Positions 1 to 11,907 of a stretch of DNA of 64,000 nt are shown here, one piece after another. The DNA lies in the NCBI RefSeq assembly GCF_023898315.1, contig NC_064614.1, positions 503,704,109-503,768,108 of the forward strand, in the 5' to 3' direction. Position numbers and translations under genes: made by a program. The notes below the pieces were generated by a model that did no database searches, had not been told where the DNA came from, and saw nothing but the letters and a program-made list of their open reading frames with translations. This DNA is from Schistocerca nitens. Its lineage: Eukaryota > Arthropoda > Insecta > Orthoptera > Acrididae. Positions within the stretch are counted from its first letter, which is position 1. Every line of letters starts with the position of its first letter.

Positions 1-140
1 GCCAACAGCGCGGTTCCTGGTGTGTCCGCTGTGCCGTGCGTGTGATCATTGCTTGTACAGCCCTCTCGCAGTGTCCGGAGCAAGTATGGTGGGTCTGACA
101 CACCGGTGTCAATGTGTTCTTTTTTCCATTTCCAGGAGTG
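1..140 (-). mobile_element. Terminal 140 bp of a Tc1-like element, cut by window edge
   Basis: This stretch matches 35288-35427, the 5' (transposase-start side) end of the Tc1-like element described there, at 139 of 140 positions; the one difference is at position 8. It ends with the terminal inverted repeat (reverse complement of CACTCCTGGAAAT...) followed by TA at 141-142, the expected Tc1/mariner target dinucleotide. The rest of the element lies outside the window. The near identity implies both copies moved recently. Confidence 0.93.
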
Positions 141-142
141 TA

Positions 143-923
143 GTTACTTTTACCATTGATTACTGAAAGAGTTCTTTCAATGTACCATGTTGTTTACCGA
201 GAAAGAAAGTACGATTATGTAGACCGCGTTTAAAGAAAGTACGATTATGTAGACCGCGTTTAAAGATATAAGAGTGTAGAATAATTCTTGACTAATAGAG
301 CACATTAATATTATACTGCACGGCGATGTCAACAAAAACGGAAGTATCATCGTGTGGACTCTAAGTGAACGCAATATGTTCGCTAAAATTCTCAACGCAC
401 GTAAATGATTTGTCATAAAGTATCAGAAGCACCCCCTACATAACTCTTTTACAGTGTTGTTACCCACAGGGGATAAATGACTGTAAAGATGTACGAAACT
501 ACTTCCAAGGAAATCATCAGACTTGTCATGTCGAAACGTGTTTTGCTTTTGTTTTTACCACTGTGAGCTAACGTTGGAAAAGTGCGTATCCAATGTTTTA
601 GCTGCTGAGATGACTGGAAGTCCGCAAAGAATTTTATGAAGTGAGACATTCGTTTCATGGACTCCGCACTTGTAAATGCCATTTTACAACTCCGACCTGT
701 CTCTCTATGTCATGCCAACGCCATCTAGGGACAATGCGGCGTTAACTACGCCCCGCTTTATTGCCACAGCTGTGTGAGAGCTGATTCGCTCAGTGAAGGT
801 GATCGTAAGGCAGTTACACATTCGTTGACTGGTACCACTGATATGTCATAAATGACTGATATGGAATAGACTCAAATAAGTATACAGATTAGAACATACC
901 AAAATTAATTTTATTTCTTGTCA
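143..923. other. Unassigned AT-rich DNA
   Basis: Apart from the 30-bp tandem duplication I recognise nothing. Short reading frames on the minus strand (177-416, 449-682) have no recognisable domain and no coding signature I would trust. Confidence 0.6.
202..261. repeat. Perfect tandem duplication of a 30-bp unit
   Basis: The 30 bases at 202-231 are repeated exactly at 232-261, followed by a short third partial start (AAAGA). No coding or transposon context is visible. It is most simply a slippage or unequal-exchange duplication. Confidence 0.95.
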
Positions 924-1172
924 CTACCGCAAAAATGGGAAATATTGATGCAGTGTCCCATACATACATTTTTTTGTGCACCAAGAACATACAAGGAAAG
1001 ATAACACAGGACAATCCTGCGAGTCACAGATGTTATTAGACGTCATTAGACAAAACTGTGCCAGGATTAGAAATGAATCAGGCCTAATATAAGCATATTT
1101 AAGGTACCACGCATATTTAATCAAATTTTGAAACTGTGGAGTGGAAAACTGATAATGTACTACTGATTGCAA
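924..1172 (-). pseudogene. Cys-rich remnant, probably transposon-derived
   Basis: An 82-codon minus-strand frame has an aromatic stretch near residues 14-30 (QNLIKYAWYLKYAY), then spaced cysteines ending in FLVCSWCTKKC near residues 60-69. I recall this layout (hydrophobic Trp/Tyr segment, then C-x-x-C and C-S-W-C-x-x-C followed by a His) from the C-terminal part of uncharacterised, transposon-associated insect proteins. The expected final His/Cys is not obvious, so it is probably decayed. The family is not named, and an exon of an unknown gene is not excluded. Confidence 0.35.
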
Positions 1173-2550
1173 CTTGAGAATATCACAGTTGAAATATATT
1201 CATTGGTAGTGGTGGAATCTAAAATGGCTCTACTTCTTTGTCAGGATGAGTTTGAAATAGAGTTTTTAATGAATCAGAACTTTTATTAGCTGACCACAAA
1301 CCTAAAAGGATAAGAAATTCCTTCCCCCCAGAACAGAAAAAAGCATCCCATTTTCCCCGACTCCGATGCGCCTGTCACCCGATCGTGTGCACAGAACGTT
1401 TTTCTTTTGACACATGCTACAAAACGTCTGGTTGATTCTTGAAGATGTACGCATAGTTTAGGCAGCAATGAACCATCCAGACTAATTATGGGCTTTGTAG
1501 AGCACGAATGTGTGAGTGCAGTCGTGGACTGCATAATCGCCTCTATTAGTGTTTTCGCTTTGAATGACACTGTTCTTTTAGCATACATTTCTTTTTGAAA
1601 ACTGGGCTGTCCTGTATTGTAAATGTAAGATACACTAAAACTAGCCTCATATGCCGTGCGGTTTTTATAAGACTTGTATCATTTCGGTTTTAATCACTTC
1701 ATTTTCCGACCTGTTTCTTGATAAAAATTTTGTTTCTCTTCTCCTCACAATTCCTTGTGATCTTTTGAAGTGTCTAATCCTAGTTTGACAAGCTATAAAT
1801 TCTTTAGTGCCTATCACACTAGAAAAATCTAATGCCCAATCATGTGAAGTTGTATCACTGACACTAAATGACTTTTGTCTGAATTCCGTAAATATATATA
1901 AAAAAAGTTGTGCATTTAACTCCATAACAACTTCAAGTCGACTCTCACATCGTGTAGCGACTTTTTTTCCATCTATACAATTCAAATTCACAACGGACAA
2001 AGTGATATTTATTTTGGATAGTACTGACATATAGGCGTTTTTACCACCATCGTTCAACCAATACGTCGACGCTTTTTCTTTTATGATAAAGTAATTCTAG
2101 TTTCTGGTGTTGTTTTCGAAGGAAACAATACTTGTGTAAGATGTCAAACAAATAACACTCCTCACATTGAATTCCTGTAACAGTTAACTCGCTATGTCAC
2201 ATGACATCCTTACTTGGAAATGTACGAATTTTATTGACAGGAAAAGAGAATAAACAAACCAGCGTTTCATCAATATAAACCACTAACATACACTAGTAAT
2301 TGCACGCAAGTAATTACCTCGACCTGAGACACGAGATGCAGTTCTGGGGGAAGGGGAATTTTACGACGGCAACGCCCGTCCTGTGTGGCTGAAGCCTCAC
2401 AGCGGGACACCTAGCAAACACAATGAGATGCCGGAGCCACTATGTGGGCCGCCGGAGAAAGTAGCCCTTGTCCCTGCTTTTAACGATAACCCTAAGGAAA
2501 GCATTTCTACAGGAACATGACGGGAGATGTCAGATAAGCGTCCAGAGAAA
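1173..2550. other. Unassigned DNA
   Basis: The longest frame is 130 codons (1665-2057, minus). It has no recognised motif and its composition is not distinctive. No repeat termini or target duplications were seen. Confidence 0.5.
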
Positions 2551-2561
2551 CCCAGCTCAAA

Positions 2562-2765
2562 CAAAAAATGTTCAAATGTGTGTGAAATCTTATGGGACTT
2601 AACTGCTAAGGTCATCAGTCCCTAAGCTTACACACTACTTAACCTAAATTATCCTAAGGACAAACACGCACACCCATGCCCGAGGGAGGACTCGAACCTC
2701 CGCCGGGACCAGCCGCACAGTCCATGACTGCAGTGCCTAAGACCGCTCGGCTAATCCCGCGCGGC
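2562..2765 (-). mobile_element. tRNA-derived SINE, type B
   Basis: On the minus strand the element begins CCGCGCGGGATTAGCCGAGC, has a pol III B-box-like GGTTCGAGTCC, and continues into the body GTCCTTAGGATAATTTAGG and AAGTCCCATAAGATTTCACA. An 11-bp direct repeat CCCAGCTCAAA flanks it at 2551-2561 and 2766-2776. The same family recurs at 26758-29630 (split) and 62693-62889. Confidence 0.93.
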
Positions 2766-2776
2766 CCCAGCTCAAA

Positions 2777-4038
2777 ACATTGGTGACTCTCAGTAGCCAT
2801 CTGTGTTAAGACTCGCATGAAAGGAGAAGCTCTTTATCTCAGTATTACGTAGCAGAAGTTAAACCTGCCCTGTAAAGAAACAACACTTGTGATAGACTAC
2901 AAAAACTCTAATGGGTGGAGTTATAACAAGTAAAAACGCTCTGATTGGTCGGAAAGAAAACGCGTGGCTACCAGTTTTGATTTAGGCAAATTGCTGACAG
3001 AGCAACTTGCTTTTTCTCTTGCAGAAAATACTTGAGTGTTTAAGCAAGACGGCTCGCGTCATGCTGAGACGATTGTGAGAGTAATTATGTGAACGCTTCT
3101 TCACAGGCTCATCTTAACTCATAAAGAGTTAAACTGAAAAGTCTCCTGGTATGGACAATCCTACTGAGCACTAACAGTTAACGCTTGCGAGCGGTTTGAG
3201 GGAAACGACGTATGTGCTATTACAGCCAAATAGCGTGTACCATACCAATAACTTAGATATGGAATTACAAGGAGCCGTGGCTTCACCTGACACATAGGAA
3301 ATGTATCCAATTGGTGTTTAACAGTAAGAGAGATATATAATAGATTCTCGGGTATACAGATCGTGCCGACAGCAGCCAGATGGACTCTTGTGCTACGCCA
3401 GCAAGTGATATTCAATTGACACTCAGAACCGTGGTCGTCTCTGTCTTTCCTAATTTTTGTACATTCAACCATGACCTGTAGTTAAACATATTCACGATTG
3501 TCAGGCTTAATTGAAGCATAAAGGTGGAGTATCCGATTCAACGAAAATAATTGTCCAGCCACTGTAGAGTGCTTTATACTCTTGAGTTATGGAATTATTC
3601 TGTGTACTTCTTTTTGATTGCTCTTTATCGACCCCCATTCAATTTTGAGTATTTTCATTGTGCATTTTAGCATAATTGATATCTCTGGCCCCAATTCTGT
3701 TTCATTTGATTGTATTTTTATCGATCCCCAGACACGGCCATCAACCATCTTATCTTTAAAGAACCTTATAACACACACATCAAAATATGTTTTGCATAAC
3801 CCCGGTTCACAGAACTCCTCAAGAGAGACGTTGACTGTGGATATCGTATCACAGACACAGTCCTTTGACTGTTCAGAGATCTCGCTGAAACAGCCCAAAG
3901 ATGTTAGCAACGATGCATGAGCAGTACCTATTAGACGGCGTTTATCTGGCAGCCGATCAGTTCCAGTCATTCCACCAGGAAGAAGGTTAACAACTCGTCT
4001 GTAGTTCAACCTTGCCTAGATGGTCAATACCGTGGTTC
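2777..4038. other. Unassigned DNA
   Basis: Frames of 103 codons (3161-3472, minus) and 140 codons (3587-4009, minus) have no recognised domain. The right end (about 4021-4038) probably belongs to the Tc1-like element that resumes after the SINE. Confidence 0.5.
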
Positions 4039-4051
4039 AGTTGCGTCCCTA

Positions 4052-4246
4052 GCCGGCCGCGGTGGCCGTGCGGTTCTGGGCGCTTCAGTCCGGAACCGCG
4101 GTACTGCTACGGTCGCAGGTTCCAATCCTGCCTCGGGCATGGCTGTGTGTGATGTCCTTAGGTTAGTTAGGTTTAAGTATTTCTACGTTCTAGGGGACTG
4201 ATGACCTCAGATGTTAAGTCCCACAGTGCTCAGAGCCATATTTTTT
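4052..4246 (+). mobile_element. tRNA-derived SINE, type A
   Basis: A tRNA-like head (CCGGCCGCGGTGGCCGTGCG; B box GGTTCCAATCC) is followed by the type A body (GTCCTTAGGTTAGTTAGG, GGGGACTGATGACC, AGTGCTCAGAGCCAT). A 13-bp target duplication AGTTGCGTCCCTA lies at 4039-4051 and 4247-4259. Removing the SINE and one duplication copy joins sequence that reads as the N-terminus of the Tc1-like transposase to the right. Confidence 0.96.
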
Positions 4247-4259
4247 AGTTGCGTCCCTA

Positions 4260-5412
4260 TTGTTACTTTGTGCCAGGAAGGGCTCTCAACAAGGGGAGTG
4301 TCCAGGCATCTCGGAGTGAACCAAAGTGATGTTTTGGACATGGAGGAGGTACAGACATACAGGAACTGTCGATGACATGCCTCCCTCAGGCCGCCCATGG
4401 GCTACTACTGCAGTGGATGACCACTACCTACGGATTATGGGTCGAAGGGACCCTGACAGCAACGCCACCATGTTGAATAATGCTTTCCGTGCAGCTACAG
4501 GACGTCGCAACTGTGTACAATAGGCTATATGAAGTGCAACTTCACTCCCAGCATCCATGGTGAGGTCCATCTTTGCAACCGCGACACATGCAGGGCAGAA
4601 CAGATGGACCTAACAACACGCCAAATGGACCGCTCAGGATTGGCATCACATTCTCTCACAGATGAGTGTCGCATATGCTTTCAACTACACAATCGTCGGA
4701 GACCTGTTTGGAGGCAACCTGATCAGGTTGAACGCGTTAGACACAATGTCCAGCGAGTGCAGCAAGGTGGAAGTTCCCTGCTGTTTTGGAGTGGCTTTAT
4801 GGTGACCCGACGTCCACCACTGGCGGTCATGTAAGGCGCCGTAATGGCTGTAGGATACATGAATGCCATCATCTGACCGATAGTGCAACCATATCGGGAG
4901 CATATTGGCGAGGCGTTCGTCTTCATGGACGACAAATCGCGCCCCCATCGTGCACATCTTGTGATTGACATCCTTCAGGATAACAACATCACAATCGCTC
5001 CATCCTATGTCCTTTTCCCAACTGCCTTCAGCTAGCGTCCAGCAGCGCAATTTGCCTCTAGTGAGTTTTTTGGCTGGTCCTAAGTGACCAATCCGCGGTC
5101 GTACTCCGAAAGCGTGATACACTGACCGAATCGAGGCCTTGGAGAAAATGCGCTAGGAAGTCATCCAAGCCTTCTTTCAGAAGACAAGAAAAGTTTCTAG
5201 AGCCAACTTGAGACTTTTACAAAACATCCAGAGGAGCTAGTCACAGAGGTCCAATGTGCGATGTAATTATAATGCGACAGAGAAACTTGGTACAGATTTT
5301 AATGCGTTAATGCAGAACCGATTTACGCAGGTAAAAAAATTGGTTCCAATTTTGAACACCAGGTGCATATCTGGTGCTGTGAATGCAAGGAGGACATATA
5401 GAAATGTTTCCG
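4260..5412 (+). pseudogene. Tc1-like transposase pseudogene split by a SINE
   Basis: Translated in shifting frames, this gives a Tc1-like transposase in order: helix-turn-helix segment (GLSTRGVSRHLGVNQSDVL, starting at the SINE junction), linker WRRYRHTGTVDDMP and SGRPWATTAVDDHYLR, first catalytic region (TDECRICFQLHNRR near 4660-4700), second catalytic region (FVFMDDKSRPHRAHLV near 4918-4965), and a C-terminal AVNARRTYR near 5378-5400. At least three frame changes and stops separate these blocks, so it is inactive. The region matching the third catalytic Glu is not recognisable. A type A SINE interrupts the N-terminal part. Terminal inverted repeats were not resolved. Confidence 0.85.
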
Positions 5413-7739
5413 TAAGTTATGGATTAGGAACAGGACGTGGGCAGAATAGCACAAACAAGTGAGAAAGGATTAATGTTGATTTTATTATTAACAGCCACTT
5501 AGCCACTTTAGTGTGAGCGTTGGAAACATCGACAAGATCTGGTAAAACAACGTGATCAACAGGTGCCCGCAGCAGTTGCGGAGGATTCTGACAATGTATT
5601 CTTGTATGCTGGCCTTCAAATAGGTAAAGACCGCATGTGTCCCTGAGAAACGCTTCGTTTTAGATATCCCCAGAGCCAAAAGTAACGTAGACCCTGACCA
5701 GATGAATTTGCAGGACTTGTGTCTCGAGGCGACCTTGCCTGCGCTTATCGAATGTGCAGGGTGCAGTCGCCAGCAAGTTGAGGCTCGCATTGGCACCAGT
5801 GACACCTGTCGAATAGGTTCTGAGACATACTCAATGTTACAGGTGGCTGGTGAAGGCTGCTGGCCTCGCCTATGAGGTGCAAGAAGAGCACGGAATTTGC
5901 AGTATTGTTCCCAGTGTTGATAGGGGTCCTTTGATTTGGAGCAGAGTGGACGGTCTTTACCAAAGGAATCTTCGCCTCTGTGATGGTCTTGGCTGCAGAT
6001 TTCTATACCTGCCTTATCGGTTTGGGATTTGTAGTGTAACACTATCGACCTTTTTAGAGTCGAGAGACTTCGCACTTATGCCGCAAAGAACGAGATTAGT
6101 GCAGTATGCAGTCTATAGGAGGGTCTGCAGAAGACAATATTCTTTGACTGTGTGGAGGTTAATGTTTACATGTAATTAACAAATGTTTATAATGTTATGT
6201 AATTAACAATAAGTATATTTTATTTAACTATGTATAATTGTTTGTAAAGTGAAGTCATCACCAGCTCAGGGCTAAAGTTAAATATACGTGACAAACCAGT
6301 AGATATTTACCGACGTTCTGGAAGATCGGAAAAGGTGGAGATTTTTTTGCTGCTAACGGAAGCAAATAGGAGTGGGGAGAAGTGGGGTGAGTCAGACAGG
6401 CGCAAGACACTGTCCGGGCAGGTGACGAAAGCTGATGCGCGCTGTACTCCGCAATTTTGTTCAAACGAAGCTAAAATTTAACTGCTTAATAGATGTGAGT
6501 GAAGGGGAAGTGCTAAGGTACAAGTTTGCAACGATTAAGAGGAGATATAAAATTACGTCTGCAACGGGTGTTGGTTCCTGAATGTGAAATGGTCTAAGGC
6601 ATCCATTAATTACACTGACGCAGATCCCCAGGAAAGCCACACTCATAATTGCGGTGGTATAAGTCGCATAATTCGACGCCACGAAGACAAGTAATAATCT
6701 CCGTCGCCGCAAAACGGTAGGTGCCTTCAAAGCACCTAAATCTCCAGCAACTACTGAAATTAACCGTTCATAGTTCTGTATACGAGCTGTGTTGACAAGT
6801 TTTTTGCGTGCCTTGTTCAATAATCCTTTAATTTTTTTTAAGCAAAACTACTAATTTAACCTCAGGTGTTCCAAGCAGGGATCCGTTCCTATACTAAAGA
6901 TAAAGAAACCGAGAATCCATTGGTGTGAAACATTATTGCGCTACTGAGTGTTTCTTTCAAAGTAAATTTAAATAATCACTCAAGTGCAACAATTGAAATA
7001 AATGTGGAGAATTGTAGATAGCCTTGAAAGTAAGTGAAGTAAGTAGCAATTTTACCTAGTGTGTGAATTTGGTTATTAGAACCTTCTGTCCAAGAAATTA
7101 CGTAAAGTATCTATTCCGATAAAACTGATAAAAACTAAGTATAAAACCTTCTGCAATCATTTCGATACTAACAAAAGTATCATAAAAATATTTCTTGTAT
7201 ATGATACACATTTTCAGAGGCAGTGTGGCTGATCTTACCTTCAGAAACGTAAGTAGGCATTATTGTCGTTTCGGCGTTGTTTTCGTGGACCAAAACTTTC
7301 TAAGTGTGTGCGTGTGACCAATTCTGAAAGTAGTTATTATTCAGCTGTCTACGTGCATTAGCCTGTTCCTTCAGTGATAGAAATTATTGAAAGAGAAAAA
7401 GTTTTAATAAGAAACAAAATATAGTAAATACCAAATTTGGTGGATTTGGCTGACGACCGTGTTTTTCAGTATTATTATACCTCGCAAGAAGTAATTTGAT
7501 TAAACAGAAAAGCTGTAACCAAGACTATAGGATAACTTCACATTTGACCGACCTTTATCCATTGCGCGGCATCTGAGGTCACTAGCGGTTGTTAGAGAAG
7601 TAGTCGTGTTTAAGTACTTCAGTTACCGAAGTTAGAGTGACATCGGAAGAACTAAACGTTATTGCAAGAGGAGAAGCCGTGAGTGTTGTAAGCGGCCTTT
7701 AGATAGGACTAGAACAATTACCACGTCTACATACTATCG
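5413..7739. other. Unassigned, largely AT-rich DNA
   Basis: A 195-codon minus frame (5488-6075) and a 119-codon minus frame (6461-6820) are the longest; neither shows a motif I recognise. 6830-7540 is AT-rich with nothing recognisable. About 7545-7740 may be 5' UTR of the LINE that follows, but no boundary is visible. Confidence 0.5.
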
Positions 7740-9937
7740 CTGGATATGTCTGAAGGTGACAGAACTGCACTTACATCGCCATGCTACCGTTATAGTAGGA
7801 CTCCCCTTGGTAGATCAGTGGTGCACCACACAAAAGAAGCAGCTTATGGGGTATCAGAGTACTTGTGGGGTGCACATGAGTGTTGTTCGTTTAGGCGAGG
7901 CAACAGTTTGAGGCACTCTGGTGGACACTCGCAAGTCGATACGCAGCAAGAGAAGTTATACCACATTCATTGTAAAGACATTTCGACTGTTAAAATTTTA
8001 TCAGTAAATTGTCGACGTATTCGTAACAGAGTTCCTGAATTTACTGCCTTCAGGAAAATTTTCGGGCTCACATTGCTCTCGGGACCGAGTGCTGTCTGTA
8101 ACATGAAGTGGAATACCCTGCGATATTTAGCGAACTTTTATCAGAAAGACAGATTACAGGGTATAGGAGGAAGACTGTCCATTGCAGTTGCCAAAAATAT
8201 TACTCTATTACAGTCAAAGTTGAGTGTGACATTGAAGTTATCTGGTAGCATATAACGGGTCTAGATGAAACCAGGTTAATTGTTAAATACTTTCACTGGT
8301 CATTGATTCTGCCTTAACAGTTCTAGAATCATTCAAAGAAATTCTATGGTCAGTAGCGTGTAAATACCCAACTCATGCAATACTAACTGGATGCCACTTT
8401 AACCTGTCGAGTATACCCTGACATGTGCATGGATTCATTGCAGGGGACACATAGAGGCAGTCGTTTGAAGCTGTCTTCGGCAATTAGTTTGGCAACACAC
8501 ACGCAATGGAGATATCGTAGACCATGAAACTACAAATAAACATGACCTCATCGACAACGTCAGTATAGAAACGGTAAGCAGCGATCATGATGTTACTGTA
8601 CCAACTAAGATTACGAAAGTCAATAAATCAGTTAAGAAGGCTAGGAGAGTGTCTCTTCTAGAAAGAGCAGACAAGCAGTTTTTAGCATCTCACTTTGACA
8701 ATGAATTGACATCACAAATTTCCAGTGAGATCGACGTAGAGGAATTATGAGTAAAGTTTCAGGAAACTGTAAATCGTAGACTCCGGAATTATGTGCCTAG
8801 TAAGTGGATTAAAAACGGAAAATACCAACCACGTTTTAATAACGACGTTCGGAAAACTCTGAGGAAGCAGAGGCTGTTGAACCCTCGGTTCAAAAAAGAA
8901 AGCATAATTAACGACAAGCAAAGGTTGGTAGAGATTCCTGTATTTATGAAAAGATATATGTGCGAACCATATAACAACTACCACAGTCACACCTTAGCAA
9001 AAGATCTGCCAGAGAGTAGAGTAATTTCTGGTCCTATGTAAAATCGCTATGTGGGCGGAAGGCTTCTATCCATTCACTTTTTGACCATTCCGGTGTGACA
9101 GTTGAAGGCAGCAAAATGAAAGTAGTAGCTTTAAATTTCACGTTTAAGAAATCGTTCACGCAGGAGAATCACACAAACAGACTGTCGTTTGACCATCGAA
9201 TAGACTCCCGTATGCACATAGTAATAAGCATCCCTGGCGCAGGGAAACAACTGAAAGATTTGAAAGCAAATAAGTCACCAGGTCCGGATGGAATCCCAAT
9301 TCACTTTCACAAAGAGTACGGTATGGCATTTGCCCTGTACGTAGGTTTCATTTATCGCGAATCCCTCGCCCAGCGCACAGTTCTGAGTATCGAAACAAAG
9401 CGTAAGTGACTCTCTTACATGAGAAGTGCAAAAGAACGGACCCACAAAATTACAGACGAACTTTCCTCACAACGGTGAGGAATATATTCTCAGTTCGGAC
9501 GTAATAAATTTTCTTATGTCCACGAACCTGCATCCTAAAGCATCGCTCATGTGAAACTCAGCTTGTCCTTTTCTCACATGATATACTGCAAACTATGGAT
9601 GAAGGGCAACAGGCAGATTCCATATTTCCAGATTTCCGGGAAGCGCTTGAGACGATGTCTCATTTCAGGCTGTGAAATGAGGTACAAGCATGCGGAATAG
9701 GTTCACAGATATGTGAGTGGTTCGAAGACTTCTCAAGGTTTAGAATCTACTACGTTGTCTTCGACGGTGAGTGTTCGAGGCAAGAGTATCGTCAGGAGTG
9801 CCCAGGGAAGTGTTACCGGGCCGCTATTATTCTGTGTAGATAAATGATTTTGCGGGCAGGGTGGGCTGCAATCTGCGGTTATTTTCTGAAGTTACTGGAG
9901 TGTACGGTAAGGTGTCAAGTTGAGTCGCTGTAGGAGG
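7740..9937 (+). mobile_element. CR1-type LINE (copy 1, 5' part), decayed
   Basis: The region aligns by eye with two other plus-strand copies in this window (23961-26374 and 37760-39812). It contains an endonuclease start-like segment (KILSVNCRRIRNRVPEF near 7990-8040), the linker VRKTLRKQRLL with YVPSK-type context near 8790-8890, and the RT entry motif LKANKSPGPDGIPI near 9260-9300. Many stops and frameshifts are present. The RT palm continues to 9937, where a solo LTR interrupts it; the LINE resumes at 11147. CR1/L2-group assignment rests on motif style, not on a tree. Confidence 0.85.
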
Positions 9938-11146
9938 TGTGGCGGAACCGGTTTAAAGTATTTCGTGACTTTAATTACTTATAAATGGTGTTTCAGGTAG
10001 ATAAAAAAAATGAAACCAGTTACCTATTGTCAGTGTAACAATTCGTTTGATCTCAAAAATGATTATCTCGGCTAATATTTGTCACTCTGTAAAGAAATTT
10101 CCACTTAACGTTGTGTAGAAATGTTGTCTGTAAAGTCGTATGAGTGGCACTAAATTGCATATCATTTATCATATTTTACACAACTGTTACTTAAGATGGA
10201 ATCACTTTTCTCTAGCAAAGGGAACATTTAGTCACAAAATACTACCCGCGCACAACACTGACGTATGTCTCCTATTAAAATATTTCATGTGAATCGTCCG
10301 AAATAATTAGTGTTCATACATCAGCAAATAAGAAATTGATATTACGTAACGTGCTGTGAGCACTGTATTTAAGGATTCAATTTGAGTTGAATTCTGTCTT
10401 TTAAAGTAGATTCGGGACCACCTGTGCACATTTACTTCCATTCATTTATATCTTACAACATTTACGTTTGTTAAAATTGTCGGTTCAAAACTGCCGCTGA
10501 GATATTTTTGTGAAGCTGGCGGCAGACAGACGATAGTCAATTTGTCTATTGTTATTCTCGATTTATTTTATATCAAGGTAATTTATTTAAATAAAACTAT
10601 TTAATCCTTTTATCTCCACTCTTTAGCATTTAAAATCATTTTCAATGATAAATACCGTCATATTTTTTCATACCAGCTACTAGTAAACTCCGCTCTAAGT
10701 TTGTAGCGCTAACGGCTGCGCTCCTAATTGCGGAGCTGAAAATTAACACTTAAAAACATTAATTAGATTGGATTACAATTGAAATAAATACAAATCCACG
10801 TCTAGACAACAGCGGCTCTATTTTTCGAATACTAATTAACAATATATAGTTACAGGTTTTCTCTTTACAGACATCAACACGTCTCACGTCCGAACAGTTC
10901 ATCGGTTAGCACAGGAAGAACAACTGAACCACAGTTATCACAGATAACAAAAAAGAATGAATGTACTTCTCTGCTAATAGTTTTAATTCACACAGAAATT
11001 AAATTATTAAAGAAATAGTGAAATAATTATCGTCTTTTTACACGATACAGTCTTTTTATACGTAGTAGCGATAGTATTGGTTGAAATTTGTACACTTAGT
11101 TCATTTTAACATCTCGTGGTTAGAACATATTGTCGTGGATGTTACA
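9938..11146. mobile_element. Solo LTR inserted in the LINE (4-bp duplication GAGG)
   Basis: The 1209-bp insertion starts TGTGGCGGAACC, ends GATGTTACA (TG...CA type termini), and is flanked by GAGG at 9934-9937 and 11147-11150. Removing it with one GAGG joins ...TGTAGGAGG to ATACAAGATAAC, which matches the uninterrupted homologous position in the LINE at 37760-39812 (...TGTAGGAGG then ATGAAAGATGAC, near 39040-39060). No protein-coding domain is inside. Size, termini and duplication length fit a solo LTR, probably Ty3/Gypsy-type. The internal region has presumably been lost by LTR-LTR recombination. Confidence 0.85.
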
Positions 11147-11907
11147 GAGGATACAAGATAACTTAGACAAAATTTCTAATTGGTGTGATGAACGGCAGCT
11201 AGTTCTAAATGTAGAAAAACTTAAGTTAATGCAGCTGAGTAGGACAAAAAGAGCTGTAATCTGTGGAAAAGGTGTTAGCAGTGACCTGCTTGACACTGCC
11301 ACGTTGTTTAGACACAAAGCGACATGAAACGAAACTAGCATGTGAAGATTGTGACAGGGAAGGCGAATGATCGACTTCGGTTTATTGGGAGAATTTTAGG
11401 GAAGTTGGTTCATCTGCAAAGGAGGTCGTTTATAGGACACTAGTTCGACCTGTTCTTGAGTTCTGATTGAGTATTTGGGATCCGTACCATGTCGGATTAA
11501 AGAAAGACACCGAAGCAATTCAGAGACGGTCTGCTAGATTTGTTACTGGTTACTGGTAGGTTCGAACAACACCCGAGTGTTACGGACATGGTTCAGGAAC
11601 TGAAATGGGAATCTCTGGATGAAAGGAGATGTTCTTTTCGAAGAACACTATTGAGAAAATTAAGAGAACCGACATTTTAAGCTGATTGCAGAACGATTGT
11701 AGTTCCTCCAGCATAATTAAGGACCTCGAAGATAAGATACGAGAAATTAGTGCTCACACGGAGGCGTATAGACAATCGTTTTTCCCTCTCTCCACTTGCG
11801 AGTGGATAGAAGAAAGGAAATGAGTAGTAATAGTATGGGGTGCCCACCACCACGTGCCGTACGGTAGATTGAGGAGTATCTATGTAGATGTAGATGTAGA
11901 TGCAGTT
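11147..11907 (+). mobile_element. CR1-type LINE (copy 1, 3' part)
   Basis: This continues the LINE interrupted by the solo LTR. The segment at 11146-11320 reads DKISNWCDERQLVLNVEKL, the RT thumb region shared with the copies near 25640 and 39060. A reading equivalent to LVRPVLE...SIWDPY near 11440-11490 and QRRSARFVTG near 11520 follows in broken frames. The 3' end is a short GTAGAT hexamer tail near 11883-11903, typical of all three plus-strand copies. Confidence 0.88.

Noticed and set aside
4685..5122. 145-codon minus-strand frame
   Set aside because: Antisense shadow of the plus-strand Tc1-like pseudogene.
5488..6075. 195-codon minus-strand frame as a host gene
   Set aside because: No recognised domain, no homologous block with other elements and no plausible splice or promoter context; kept only as unassigned DNA.
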